Shown piece after piece: positions 33,342 to 45,878 of a stretch of 64,000 nucleotides of DNA. The stretch is from Sarocladium kiliense (Eukaryota; Ascomycota; Sordariomycetes; Hypocreales; Sarocladiaceae): assembly GCA_030734395.1 (NCBI GenBank), contig JAUZTG010000029.1, forward strand, positions 4,030,001 to 4,094,000, given 5' to 3'. The stretch's first letter is position 1. Each line of letters opens with the position of its first letter. The translations under genes and the position numbers were made by a program. The notes beneath the pieces were generated by a model. That model ran no database searches. It was not told where the DNA came from and worked only from the letters and a program-made list of their open reading frames with translations.

Positions 33342-34823
33342 GCCCGTTCATCAATCGTGATGCTATGTTCATTCGAACCTCACTCAGACTCCGCGTAGGA
33401 GACTCTTCACCGCTGGTAACCAGTCTAGCCATTGCGACCTTCCTAATGATGCCGTTAATGGGGCCAGTCAAGCGCGATGCCGGCCATAACGGTCTCATTA
33501 AACTGGTGAAATTGGAGGGTTGCTACGACCCCAGAGTGCCATCATCCCTGAACCTCGCAGGAAAAGGATGAAGACAAATCCTCCGCTCTCGGCGTCACTC
33601 AAAGTGATATCCTGCAGTCACTACCGGATCGCCTCTAGGTGGTGACCTTCAGCGTCAAATCGTCCGAACACTTGCGGGCCGGCGCGCGTTGATAGCTATG
33701 ACGATCATATAACACCACGTTTTCTGCATGTCGCGAACTATATCACATGCAGGTGGACATGTAAGGCCATATGGAGCATAACTCAGGGGCTGAATGGGAG
33801 ATTCGGGCCATTTCAAGCCACATTGCTCGTTTTGGCGCGCGAAGCTGCCCAACTCGGTAACGTTGCATGAACCGAACCGCGGGATGCCAGGCCAAGAGCC
33901 TTGCCGTTCCCAGGTAATTCCCGGTGTTACAGCACCACAATCTCTACTCTATAAGAATAAAATATCACGTAGGTCGTGCTTTAGCAAGAATGTGTCATTG
34001 AAAGCTTGGGTATCATGTCGACTTGATCCATTTCTGTGGGAACCCTTCCTTGCGACGCGGAGATACCATCGCAGTTCCTACCATGAAGATGGGCACCGAG
34101 CAGTGTCACCTTCAAGGCTCAACTGCTCGGCGAAGCCTTGGTGCTTTCACGAGTCGTAGCCAGTGCCGTTCTATTGATCCTGCATCCATTGGCGTCCTCT
34201 TCGTGGGTGATGCTCCCCATCTACCATCCGTTGGTGTGCAACCTGCCTAAACGGGACACACTGGACGCCTGCAGCCAATAACGATTTAGTGACCAGCGAT
34301 CACCCGCGACGATGAAATTCCCGTCCAGCTCGGCTACTATAGTCGTCCCTGAGGATCACAGCAATCCGTAAGGAACTATTTGGATGAACCTAATCGCATA
34401 ATGGTGTGTGCTGCTATTGATGGAGGCCTTATCGGCATTGCTGCGCACAATAGACCCACAACGTCGCCCAATGTGCAATACGCCGCCTCTAATACGCTTA
34501 TGGTCGTGAATACGCTGCGATACGTCGAAATGCTAGATAGTCGCGCTGCACAGCCTTGCTAATACTCTGGAAACCATAAGCAAGCATGCCTTTTCGCGCA
34601 GCTGGAACAATCTTCTTGGGGGATTTTGCAAAATTTATGGTACTGATAGCGAATGATTTGTCAAGCCTCCGCCCTGGGACAGTCGGCTTTGCTGACAGCA
34701 AAGTTCATTCAACACTTGGAAGTCTCAAAGTTGGTGCCATGTATACGCAAAAGAGAGGCAGTGTCAATTCACCATGCTGTGAGACGCGCAACAAGACCAA
34801 CTCACATGGGTTCAAACTGAACA

Positions 34824-34829
34824 TATAAA
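34824..34829 (+). promoter_or_regulatory. TATA box candidate of the YSC84-like gene
   Basis: TATAAA about 135 bp upstream of the start codon at 34963. Confidence 0.45.
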
Positions 34830-34962
34830 GAAGATGGCGAGCTCCATCACCTAATGCCTCGCTCAACAAACAACAATTCGTCGCAAATACAGCCAGCTGA
34901 ACTACCTCAGACCCAACACACGTCTATACCCTGATACTTCGCTTATCCGAATCGCTCAAAAC

Positions 34963-35696
34963 ATGGGTCTTTTCAAACCTACTTCTATCGATAAAGAGTG
35001 TGACAGAGCTGCACGAATCCTGAAGGGCTTCGTTGGTAAGTTGATCACAATAGGAAGAAGTTTGAGGTTCGTCAACAGCTAACCCCGGCAGACAAAGGGA
35101 AGATTCCCAAAGATGTCATCGCGAAAGCTAAGGGAATTGCGATCTTCAGCGGTTTCCGCGCAGCTATGTATCTCGCTGGCAACGGCGGATCAGGTGTAGT
35201 TTCCGCCCGTCTGAGTGACGGCTCTTGGTCGCCACCATCGGCTTTCTCTGTCCGAACCGGCGGTGTTGGACTGGCTTACGGAGTGGATGTCTACGACTGC
35301 ATCTGTGTGCTGAACACGCAAGCAGCCGTCGACGCATACATGAAGTCGGAGGTTCAACTAGGTGCGGCTGTCTCGCTGGCCGCTGGACCGATTGGTGGAG
35401 ATTGGACGATGCAGGAGGTGAAGCCTGTGTGGACTTACACTAAGTCCCGAGGCGTGTATGGTGGCTTGACGGTTGATGGTACGGTGATCAAGGAGAGGCG
35501 CGATGCGAATGCTGAGTTCTATAATGCTAAAGTCTCCGCTGCGGATATCCTGACGGGACAGGCTGGCCAAGGGGAATGGCCAGCGGGCGGCAGTCGACTC
35601 CTGGAGCTTCTCAAGGCGGCACAGGGCGCTACGGCGGATGTGAAGGTTCTTGCAGACATCACCAATGAACCGACACCTGGCGACCTGAAGGAGTGA
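34963..35696 (+). CDS. YSC84/SH3YL1-type (DUF500) actin-regulator domain protein
   Basis: Two exons (34963-35035, 35092-35696) give 225 residues. The SYLF/DUF500 domain fills the protein: CDRAARILKGFV, IPKDVIAKAKGIAIFSG, GNGGSGVVSARLSDGSWSPP, GAAVSLAAGPIGGDW and YTKSRGVYGGLTVDG. In yeast Ysc84 this domain binds phosphoinositides and F-actin at endocytic patches, next to an SH3 domain that binds Las17. The SH3 domain is absent here, so the protein is one of the short, stand-alone SYLF proteins common in filamentous fungi. It is cytosolic or membrane-peripheral by family. The assignment is firm. Confidence 0.9.
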
Positions 35697-35804
35697 TAGA
35701 AGGAACTATTGCCGGTCTATATTGTATGCTATAATATCCATAAGCCCAAACTGTCACCTTGAATGACTTCCTTTGCTTTGCATCCATCTCAAATCGTCAA
35801 TTGA

Positions 35805-38800
35805 TCACGCAACCTCTCCTAGCACACATTTCACTCGATCTGCCACCTTCGCTTCATTAGCTTCGGCATCGACCGGCAGGACATCGGTCTCGTTCGCCGT
35901 CGGTTTCAGTTCTTGTTGGCCAGTCTGGAGGTCCAAAAATACCAATGAAACACCCCTCTGTTCGGAGATTGCGGTTCGTAGTGCATCTCTTGATTCTTCA
36001 GGTAGTCGAGACGCCGTAACCACAACACCATGAAACTCGAGCTCTGTCACCGTCTCAATTGCACGAGAAGCAACTCTGCTAAGCCATTTTGTAGCGTCCT
36101 CATCGGAAACAGAGCTACTAGAGGATATTTCTTGGATAGTCTTTGGCCACAGGGCGCTGCTCTCGATGACGGGGAATCCGAGCGACTTTGCGACGCTAGC
36201 AGTATGACCGCTATCAGTACCACACAACACAACGACCTTCTTTGCTTTTTCATATACCGCAGTTGGCTGAGTGGTAGTCTGATCTGCAGCCTTGGCCTTC
36301 GCAAGCGCCCATGGTCCTGATTGAAAGTATGCGACAAACTTGGTGACGAGGTCTTGATCAAGAACGGAAGCGGCAGCTAGGGCAGGCGATAGTGCGCAGG
36401 CCTTGTCAGTAGCATATGTCTTTGACGGAGAAAACTCGTCCTTGTCGTATTTGCCGGCGAAGAAGTCGACCAGTTTAATCGGCGGGTTTGCCTCAGGATC
36501 TGGGTTCGATGCCCGAAGCCGGCGGATCCATTCCTTCGGCTTAACTTCCTCGAACTCGAGACCAGCAGCTCTGAGAGCCGGTAAAAGATCCTTGGTCCAA
36601 TGGAAGTACTTGGGGTTTGTGACGTTGGTGAAAATGCTACCTCGAGCGTCAGACAGGGATATGTCGGCCACTGCCTGAGCAATGACATCTACAGGAAGCC
36701 AGGATGGGGTTTCCTCAAGCTTGGGAAGTGCGCCGACAGTAAGGGCTGACTGTATCATGAGAGGAATGCCCTCTGTGGCGTTCCAAACTCCGTGCTCAGT
36801 ATCAGCAATGATCTGGCCAAGTCGAAGAACCCGGGTTGGGACACTACCAGCCTTGTCCTCAGCTGCAAGGCGACATATGTTCTCTGCCACGCATTTGGAC
36901 TGCGCATATCCCATTTGCTGAGCCCACCCCAGCTCTGGAAGTGTCTCTGGCACCGGGACCTTTGTCGCACGAGATACAACACTGACGGAGGAGCAAAAGT
37001 TGAAAGAAGCGTTGCCACCAGCCGCGCGGCACAGAGAGATGAGGTGAGTGACGCCGGCGATGTTTCCCCCTTCGAAGCTTGACAACCTCATGTTGAAGTT
37101 CACTGACCAAGCACAGTGAATAACCAGGCACAGACTTCGGCAGACTTCGTGATAGGTATCAACGCTGAGACCAAGCTGGCTGTTAGACAGATCCGAAGCT
37201 AAAGCGACAAGTTTCCTACGATGCAGGAGAGGAAGATTGTGATAGACCTTGCGCTGAATCAGAGAGGATATCACACGCCTGTCAGCATCCTCGTCGGACT
37301 TCGCCCTTGTCAGACAGTAGACCTTGTCGATTGTTGGATCAGACACCATCTTGGCAACGATGTGAGCACCCAAGGAGCCGGTGACTCCCGTGATGACGAT
37401 TGAGGACCGACGCTCAGGCGTAGGCGCAGGAATGGCGCTATACTTATCAATAAGTTCCTGCATTTCTTCTTCAATAGAGATAGCCTTGATACTTTGATCA
37501 CCAGATCTCAAGCCATAGAGATATCCGGCGAGCTTGGACACGCATGGGTGGTCAAAAACAACGGTTTGTCCGAGCTTCGCGCCGCCTACGTCGATGTTCT
37601 TAACGATCTCGCTCCTGATTCGAATCGCCTGTAGCGAGTCAAGACCAATGGCGAAGAAGTCCATGTCGTCCATGAGCTCAATGGTCTTTGCGAAGACTGA
37701 GGTAACAAGTCCCCGAATGAAATCCTTGAGCTCCTCCTTGTTCAGCCTTTGCAGGTCCCCAGAGCCGGTCTCAAGCCTATCGTACATCTCGTTGATATCC
37801 TTCTCATAAGTGCGGTAAAAGGCCTGGCGAATGATTGAACCCTTGTCGGTGCGAGGATAGTCGCAGTTCGCAGGCAAGAGCTTGATCATATCCTTTGAGA
37901 CACGCGCGTATGCTTCAACAGTTTCGCACGCAGACTGAACAATGGGCCAAATAAGCTCGAGCTGCTCATCCTCTGACTTTTCTGCAAGGCCTGCGGCGGG
38001 CACAATCAGAGCTCCAAGAACGTCGCGACCTGCACCAAAAATGACGGCTTCTGTGACATGCTTGCTAGATCGAATGGTGCCTTCAGTAGTGACAGGGTTG
38101 AACATTTCGCCATTGACAAGGCAAATCGTGTCGTCTCTTCGGGCGATGTACTTCCAGGCTCCAGGGATCGTCGGATGAGGCTCCATCAAATCCTTTGTTG
38201 CATAGGAGCCATCGTCCATGTTCGTCGCTACCTTCGCGGGCCAGCCAGCCAGAACGCAACACTCATAGAGATTCGGTCCCTGCGGGATCCAACGAAGGTA
38301 AGGAGTCAGCTTGGGGTGCTCGCGCACGTAGTTCCAAGCCTTGTCACCAGGTGGCCTGAAGGATGTCATGAGCTGCCCAGTCTCCGTTGAGCCATAATGA
38401 CCGACCAGGTTGACTTCTCTGTCCACAAGCATGTCTCCAAGATCATCAGGGCAAGCCGAACCACCGTACATGACGATCTTAAGTTGCTGCAGGCATCGAA
38501 TGCCTTCCTCAGACTCCGACAGTAGTTTGAGCGCAAACGGCACGCCATAGAAGATCTCGAAGCTATTCGCTTGCATGACTTTGACAAGGTTGTCATGCGT
38601 GAGTGGGAGGTCCGCGTTGTAAAGATGTAGGGGTTTCTGGCTATAAATGGCTCGGAACATGTTGCCGATGCCGTGGTTATGATAAAGCGGTAGCGTGATA
38701 AAGCCTCTCATGTTCATTGTGTTGGAAAAGTTGATAAGACACGCCTTCTGCTTCTGGTAGATGGGCTTGGGGAGACCAGTAGAGCCTATGAAAGTGTGTC

Positions 38801-39481
38801 AGAATTGCATGTTTCGGAAATTCGAGTATACACACCACTTGAATGGATAATATAGGTCATGTTCAAAGTCTCAACCTCTGGATCGAGGTGATGGTCCATT
38901 TTTGTGTCTGCATGTACCTCAATGGGGAAATCGAATGCTGAAGTTGGTGCGATGTCAAAGATCCCGAGATTTGGAAAGGTTGCCCCGGAAGCATCCGCTA
39001 TCTCGGCATATCGAGGGTCGACGATGAAGAATGTTGCACCAGTTACATTGATCAAATTATCCACAGCAGTTTGGGATATTCTTGTCGACAGAAACAGGCA
39101 TGTGTGGCCCAACTTGAATAAAGCAAGCAACGTGATGAGGTACTCGAAATTTGAAGGCCCCATGAGGGCCACAGTGATGGGCTTCTCATCAGATGACTTG
39201 CGGGACGGGATGAAAGCCTGGTAGTGCTTCGCTACTCGGAAGGCAAACACGTCAAGTTGCCGGAATGTGTAGTCCACAAAATCGATACCTGAAGATGGGT
39301 AAGAGACGATAACTTGGTCGGGGCTGGTCCTTGCTCGTCGCCTCAGCAGTTGATCCACTGTCTTTATGGTACTGTCGTTAGTCGGGTCGAATTCCACTGG
39401 AGCGATGGTCGTCGTTGATTGCGCGATAGACTTCTCAGGGCCAGCCATACCAGCAGCTGGCAAGGTCGATGGAGGAGCCAT
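35805..39481 (-). CDS. A-T-R NRPS-like carboxylic acid reductase with C-terminal kinase-like domain
   Basis: Two exons (38836-39481, 35805-38785; 50-bp intron) encode 1208 residues from the first ATG, 39479-39481. The adenylation domain spans about 40-520, with A3 HSSGSTGLP (about 213-221), A5 YGSTETG (346-352) and A10-like RTDKGSIIR. The thiolation site is GLDSL with Ser599. The NAD-binding_4-type reductase begins at GVTGSLG (682-688) and has the Tyr-x3-Lys element in MGYAQSKC. Such enzymes load an acid as AMP ester, bind it as thioester and release an aldehyde or alcohol. Unusually, residues about 1064-1168 resemble a gluconokinase-type P-loop kinase with a degenerate Walker A (CGTDSGHT, Lys replaced by His). 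A regulator and an MFS transporter follow at 40-46 kb, which fits a small biosynthetic locus. The product is unknown. Confidence 0.9.
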
Positions 39482-40335
39482 CTTCGCAGAGTGTGTCGCC
39501 GAGGGCGTGTGCAAGAACAGGGTTGATGTCACTCCCCAACTGCTTCTGTCGATGAAAATGCTTGGTGATCTCTTATCGGTAGTGGTATTGAGTTCTCAGC
39601 CTTTCGAGGCTCTTAAGAAAGAACGAAGTTCCGTAAATACAGCTCAAAGTCATCCACATCAGGATTGCGATCGAGCTTCTCCGCCAAACAGGTTCGACAA
39701 ACACGAGCCCCATCCTCAGCTGCAACCGTGATGGGTCAACCACTCTTCCGAAAACGCAAACCGGACCGGCAGATCTCAGTCCGATTCTCTGAAGCTCGAC
39801 AGTCCCGTATGCAGAGTTCACGGCATTCAGCGACGGAGACATTTCCGTGCAGCAAGATGGTCGACGGATAAAAATCCGTCATCGGCCCCCACAACCTGGT
39901 TAGGCTTGACGGATTCCGATTGACAGCGTCCAGGAAAGACAGAAAGGAAAACCATGTCATGAACAGGTCACGGTCGCAGTATGACAGGCAAGCACTGCAT
40001 GTATAGCCTTCTTGAGCCAGTCGAGCGGCCTTGGGAATGTGTCAAGTAATCTCACCTGACCATCATTCTTCTACACGGCTGTTGCTACTACCTCTCGCGT
40101 TCAAAGGAGTGCCTCGCGGCCATCAAAGCCGAAAGTTAACCATAATTATAGAAATGGGATGTCCGTAAAGATCTTGACCCCGGAGAGATCGCGGAAATTG
40201 GTAGCACGGAAAGGCGACTACCTGAGGCTACAGTAGACGCACTGGTAGTACTGAGTTCTGGTCAAGCAGAAAACGATTCAGTAGCCACGGCCAGAAAGAT
40301 TGCATTGGACGTTTTCTCAGAGTGCCAGAAAATAC
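39482..40335. other. Spacer between the reductase and its neighbouring regulator
   Basis: About 850 bp holding the promoter of the A-T-R gene and the 3' end of the Zn2Cys6 gene. Nothing else is recognised. Confidence 0.45.
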
Positions 40336-42987
40336 CTATGACTCAAGGTCCGGCATCCACTGACACGAAGAATCAGGCTCTACATCCATATACAAGCCAA
40401 ACGCGGAAGAATCTAGGTCCAACCAGTCGGTGGTCTGCCACTCATCTAACAAGGTTGAGCCAAAAGTCCCCTCAGCCATGTCAAGAGACGACATTGTAGC
40501 TGATGTCACTGTTGTATTGAGCCCATTCAGACTCGGCAACAAAGCAGGCTGCTGACCATGCGAGTGCTGATACCCGTTCAAGTCAGAGTATTGCCATGGC
40601 CGCAAGTCATCACCCTTAGGCCCAAGTTGGGGTCCCAGAGCCTCTGAGCGAAACTCTTCAAGAATCACAGCGTAACGCCGACTTGGGGAGTTTGAGGCAG
40701 TTGCGTGAGCCAGATGGGCCTGGCACCGCCCAGCCAAGGCCATGAGTTCCGTATGTTTCGTTTGATCCCTAGCAGCGAGGCCCCATCGTCTCCTTTGGAT
40801 GTCCCAGACATACGTGATTACGAGCGCGTGGAAGGCCACGTACTGGGTAAACCAGAAGGCCTGGATCCAGGGCCCTTCAACGGCCATGCGATCTACTGCT
40901 TCAAGCACGGTCTGTGCAGCTTGGACACACTCCATTGCCTGAGCTTGACTGTCTGGGCTTGGGCTTCCCAGCAAAAAGAGACGATTGGCGTGCATTATAG
41001 CATGACAATAGGCAAGTTGCAAGACCTGAGACTGACGGCGGAAACTCCGTATCAACATAGATGGACGAATTGTGCCGAGATGGGGCGGCAAACTGGCTCG
41101 CCACTCATGCAGTTGCTTGCTCAGCCGATGAGCGGATATGCATCGCTCTTCTTCCGTGACGGGTTTTATGGAGTACACCTCCCTGGAAATTGCACCGACG
41201 ATGCGAGCAATCCTGCTTCATGTTTAGCCACGTTTCCAAGACCGCTGAAATAATCACTGCACATACTTCGCGTGACATATCAAGGCGTCTACATGACAAT
41301 CTTGACCACCAGCATTCACAGCACTCTGAGTGCCAATGTCTTCATCTTCAACCCTGTCTGGGTAGACTTGGTCAATGTCCTCATCATGGTAGTGACGAGG
41401 TCTACCGAAAATTACGCCCAGATACTTGTCGAGTATGTAGGCCGTCCAAAATGTGCGTACTCTGAGCTGTGTCTGCCTGTAATCGGGCACCGCTGCGCCC
41501 TTTTTCGCAGACTTGCGGTGAAGGCCTAGAGCTGAGATGATCTGTAGTGCATTGCCGAAGGTATACCAGGCTTGGTTCATGCGCGAGCTAAGCAGTAAGT
41601 ACATGACCTGGAGAAGCCGAGCCTGTGCTGACTCCAGCAGAGGGGGACCGGTCTCATCTTCCGCAAGCTTCTGCGAAATGCAATACAAATAATCGCTTCG
41701 TGCAACAGAGGCATCGTCAGCAGTTTGTGTGAAAGTCGGGAGTTTCTTCTCGTCATGAGCGGTAGCAATTGCTAGCACAGCAAGCAGGATCGAAGTTCGA
41801 GCGCGACCAATCTGGTGATAAAGCACTCTACCTCCGCTTATGTTCTGCGAAGTCGTGGTGAGCCAGGATTCCACCGATGGTGGGTGAAGAATGCGATATG
41901 TGACAATGCACGTCTCGAAATAGAGACCTAGAAGTCTCTTCGCATCCTGCAAGGGAGGTAGCGCTAGCCTTTCAACATCGGTGTCTGTGACGCAGGGTAG
42001 AGGGAGGTCCCCAGCCAGCATGTACGGCTGATCCTCTATGCGCGGATGTCCCGCGAGGGACCCAGGGGAGGTCGAGTGATCAGCGCCGCTTTTGGATAGA
42101 CGCTTCCAGGCTCTGTGCATGAATTGAACACCAGAAGTCGGGTCGAAGACTTGGCCCTCGATCTCGGTCATGCCAAGTTCAGGTGAGGCGCGTGAGACTG
42201 GCTGAGGACCGTCATTGGCACGCTGAGCATCTGACAGATAAGCACCGTTTCCATGACACGTCTGGACTTGGTGCAGAGACGTGCTATCCAAGATCGATGT
42301 CTCGATAGAAAGGTCAGGGTGCGTGCAATCCTTTACAGGGTCAGACTGGTGCTTTGCTGGAGGGTCTACCTCGTTGCTGGCGGTGATGCTGGTGGATGGT
42401 GGCGGTGTTGGAGGTCTTCCTCTAGAGTAACTAGAGTTATACTTGCATTCTAGCCCTTTCCTTGTGCATTTATCGCACGGTAGAGTACCTGTGCAACGAG
42501 CCTTTCGCTGTTTGCAAAAGTCACACGCTCTGCTCACTTTTTGGGAAACTCGTCGGCTTGGTGCGGGAGCAGCAGTGACTTCCGTACCTGGACATTCGAC
42601 GATAGACTCATCGCTCTGCGCCTGTTCTGAAGCATGACTCCGGGTTCTCTTCCGACTCTCCTCAGGCGACGTGGCCCCTGAGAAGGCTACTAATGCCCTC
42701 CGGATCCTGCTGGCATTCAAGCACCGTGGGGACGGAGTAGCCTGAGACTGGTGCTCGCCAATGGTGTCACTGCTTTCGGTGCCCTGACAAAGGTTTCTGG
42801 AAGCTACAGGAGATCCATTGACATCTTGATGTTCGGCGACGGGAGACATGAGGGGCGGTAGGAGATGGAAGACGGCGCGGGCGACGGAATCAGAGCTCGG
42901 AAACAGATTCGAGTACTCTCGGGGACTGCCTGAGCTTTGTGTCGCTGAGCCGGCAATGCGGGATACAGAATGGCGAGCAGTAGTCAT
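40336..42987 (-). CDS. Zn2Cys6 transcription factor
   Basis: Two exons (41267-42987, 40336-41212; 54-bp intron) give 865 residues from ATG 42985-42987; the frame is open further upstream without an ATG, and a later Met at 42847-42849 is an alternative. The zinc cluster is CDFCKQRKARCTGTLPCDKC...C at residues about 155-181 (spacing 2-6-5-2-6), inside a long, low-complexity N-terminus. The middle domain has GNALQIISALGLHRK and RVRTFWTAYILDKYLGVIFGRP, typical of Fungal_trans, and ARIVGAISREVYSIKPV across the splice site. The C-terminus ends in an acidic, aromatic stretch (EWQTTDWLDLDSSAF) suited to activation. It lies between the A-T-R gene and the divergent MFS gene and is a likely local regulator. 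Confidence 0.88.
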
Positions 42988-44091
42988 TCTGACGGACGGA
43001 AAAGACGTCGCATTATGTACGCATGGCGGAAATGTGAGGCCGTCGACAACATGCGGGGGATCGCCAACATGGCAAGGACGGAATGTGCCAGCGAAGGAGC
43101 ACCTGTGGAGTGTCGCCGGTGACCCCAATCAGTGCCTCGTTGGGCTGGTGATATCCATGGGGGCTACGCATCCGGGTACCTTGGCATTGAAAGGTATGGC
43201 CTTTGCACTGCAGTCAACGCGATAGCGGCTGACTCGTGGACGGTGAGGGTTGGAAGCAGAGAGTGTTGGGACTTGGGAGTGGTGAATCTCGGGTCGCGTT
43301 ATCCGCAGAGTCATGTGACTCTCCTCGATGATTGCACAATTAAGGTTCTACACTCCTCACTATGTCCACCATCATCAAGCACGTCCTCGACGTTTCTAAC
43401 TCAAACACGAGACATGCAAGCACGTTCTTTCTCCAACAACTGTCCAATCCCGCTACTGTGCCTGGTGGCGTCTGTGGTGGGCCTATATCCGTCTCTTGAG
43501 CCAACCGGGCTGTGTTGGACGGATTCCTCCTCACACTCCCGCATTTCCGCACTTGGCGTCTCAGCTCAATGGTCTGGCAATGTGCTTCGATGCTGCAGTT
43601 CTAGCGTGAGGCAACGCGATATTTCGCCTTGTCTCTTTCGAGGGAACCTGACTGGCGCTTTTGCATTACCTGCTCCGGGTCACTTGTCCAAGCTCTACCC
43701 CAGACTTCCCATCTCCGGGGCACACCCTCGGGCCCCGCAAAACGCTCAAGTGGACACGACTATACACGAGGGCTTCTGCCATACTGTGTCTGGTCATGAC
43801 TAACGATCTTGGTGCAACACATTCTCGACTCTGGGGCAGGCTAACGCTCCAACTGACCAGGAGACTGCTCTGTCAAGCCTTGGCTAGCTGACCACGACGC
43901 GGGGTACACCAGCACTGTACATCCATCCCCAACCAGATCCAGAAAGTATATAGATCCAAACTTGTAGGCCTTGTTCAATTCTTGGGGATCTCTAGCCAGG
44001 TCTTCTCTTCGTGATTATCCGCAACGCGTCCTGAGTACTTACCAGCCATCTTTTGATTCCAGAGGAGAGAGTCGTTAGTCACTTTGTCAGC
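42988..44091. other. Bidirectional promoter region
   Basis: About 1.1 kb between the Zn2Cys6 gene (-) and the ACS-type transporter (+). A TATATA sequence at 43947-43952 is a possible TATA box for the transporter. No gene is seen. Confidence 0.5.
43947..43952 (+). promoter_or_regulatory. TATA box candidate of the ACS-type transporter
   Basis: TATATA about 140 bp upstream of the start codon at 44092. Confidence 0.35.
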
Positions 44092-45878
44092 ATGACTTAC
44101 AAAAATGAGAAGCCAGACGTGGTGATGGTCGACGATGCTCACATAGACAATGTGAACCTTGAGAAGGCTCCCACTGTCCGTCAGATCGATGACTACCAAG
44201 TCCTCGGTCTAAGCCAGGAAGATGCCGACTTCTACAACAGCTTTACTCCGAAGATGAGGAAGAAGTTGATGCACAAGGTGAAAGAAGCCAAACATTTACG
44301 GAGACACCGAGCTGACTCGGGGACAGGTCGATCGCCGTCTGATCCCTATGCTGACCGTACTATACCTCATTTCTCATCTTGACCGCTCCAATATTGGCAA
44401 TACCAAAATCGAAGGTATCGACAAAGATCTCAATATGACTGGTCTTCAATGGAACCTCCTCCTGTCTCTGTTCTTCATTCCCTACATCGCCTTCGAAATT
44501 CCGTCCAACATCTTTCTTAAGCGGTTCATGCGCCCTTCTCTTTATATCGGAATGCTTGTTACCGTCTGGGGAGTCGTCATGACCTGCCACGGCGTTGTGA
44601 GTAACTATGCTGGTATCATGGCTCTCCGTCTTATGCTGGGTGCCCTTGAGGCTGGCTTCTTCCCTGCTGCCGTGTTCTTAAGTAAGTGTAACATTCTGTG
44701 TTTTCAAGACGAATCTTGCTGACAACCCCCCCCCCTAGCTACTTTCTGGTACATGCCTCGTGATCTAGCCTCTCGCATCTCCTGGTTCTATTGTACTGCT
44801 GCCCTTTCTGGAGCATTCTCCGGGCTATTGGCGGCGGGCATCGCCAAGATGGATAGTGTTGGGGGGTATGAAGGTAAAGCCGACATCCTCCGCTCGTACG
44901 ACGCTCCATGCTGACCCGTTATAGGCTGGAGATGGATCTTCATCATGGAAGGCATCATCACTGTGGTGATCGGTGTAGCGACGTTCTTCCTTCTTGTCGA
45001 CACCCCAGAAAGCGCTGGCAAGTGGCTCAAGCCCGAGGAAGTGCGATTTCTCGTGCTGCAACGCTTCATTAAGCAGGGTGGTCGTTTTGCTGAAGGGGAA
45101 GCTAAGTCCACTGCCACTTGGTGGACCGATCTCAAGTCGATTCTCCTCAATTGGCGCCTTTGGTTCATCAACTACATGTCCTTCTGCCAGACCGCCATGA
45201 GCAACGCGACCAAGTTCAACCTGCCGACTATCGTCAAAACTATGGGCTTCACGAATACCAATGCTCAACTTATGACAGCTCCCCCATACGTTGCTGCCGC
45301 TATCCTAGTCATCATTGTCTCAAAGTTCTCCGATCGAGTCGGCTGGCGTATGCCTTTCGTCGTCGGCCCTTTCTCCGTATGTGCAGTTGGGTTTGCAATG
45401 ATGCTCGGTCTTCGTGGTAAGTTCGAAGAGAACCTTGGCGCATCCTACTGTGCGTGTATCATCGCCGTGCTTGGTATCTATGCATCTACCCCGTCATCTA
45501 CAAGTTGGGCGGCAGCAAACCTAGCACCTGCTTCTCGCCGTGCTGTCGGTGTTGCTATGACTATTGCGTTCGGAAACCTTGGTAAGTGTGCTTTCAAGAA
45601 AAGGTGCACCGGGACCTCCATCTAACATCATCATAGGTGGCATCATGGGTAGCTATGTATTCCTTGACACGGAAGCTCCAGTGTACGAAACTGGCTTCGG
45701 TCTCGCCCTGGCCCTGGCCTCAACTGGTGTTCTCGCCGCCTTCTGCGCCGAGGCTGCGTACAAGTGGGGCAATATGAAGAAAGCGAAGATGACAGAGGAA
45801 GAGGTCTATGCTATGTACACTCAAGACGAGCTCCTGAAGATGGGCGAGAAGAACCCCCTGTTCAAGTACACACTTTAG
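44092..45878 (+). CDS. MFS transporter, anion:cation symporter (ACS, allantoate permease-like) family
   Basis: Five exons (44092-44277, 44327-44681, 44739-44873, 44925-45581, 45637-45878) encode 524 residues. The family-typical KVDRRLIPMLTVLYLISHLD, crossing the first splice site, is followed by RSNIGNTKIEGIDKDL and the loop 2-3 region PSNIFLKRFMRPSLYIG. GWRWIFIMEGIITVVIG begins helix 6, and SSTSWAAANLAPASRRAVGVA is also characteristic. Twelve helices are expected. ACS members import vitamins, allantoate or other organic anions with protons. Position next to the A-T-R gene and a divergent regulator suggests uptake or export linked to that pathway. The second intron ends in ten consecutive C residues before TAG. 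Confidence 0.92.

Larger units (their letters stand above)
33155..34962. other. Gene-free interval between divergent genes
   Basis: About 1.8 kb separating the lysozyme-like (-) and YSC84-like (+) genes. Apart from the TATA candidates, nothing is recognised. Confidence 0.45.

Noticed and set aside
33290..33571. Plus-strand frame upstream of the lysozyme-like gene
   Set aside because: It covers the promoter and 5' UTR of that gene and has no protein-like features.
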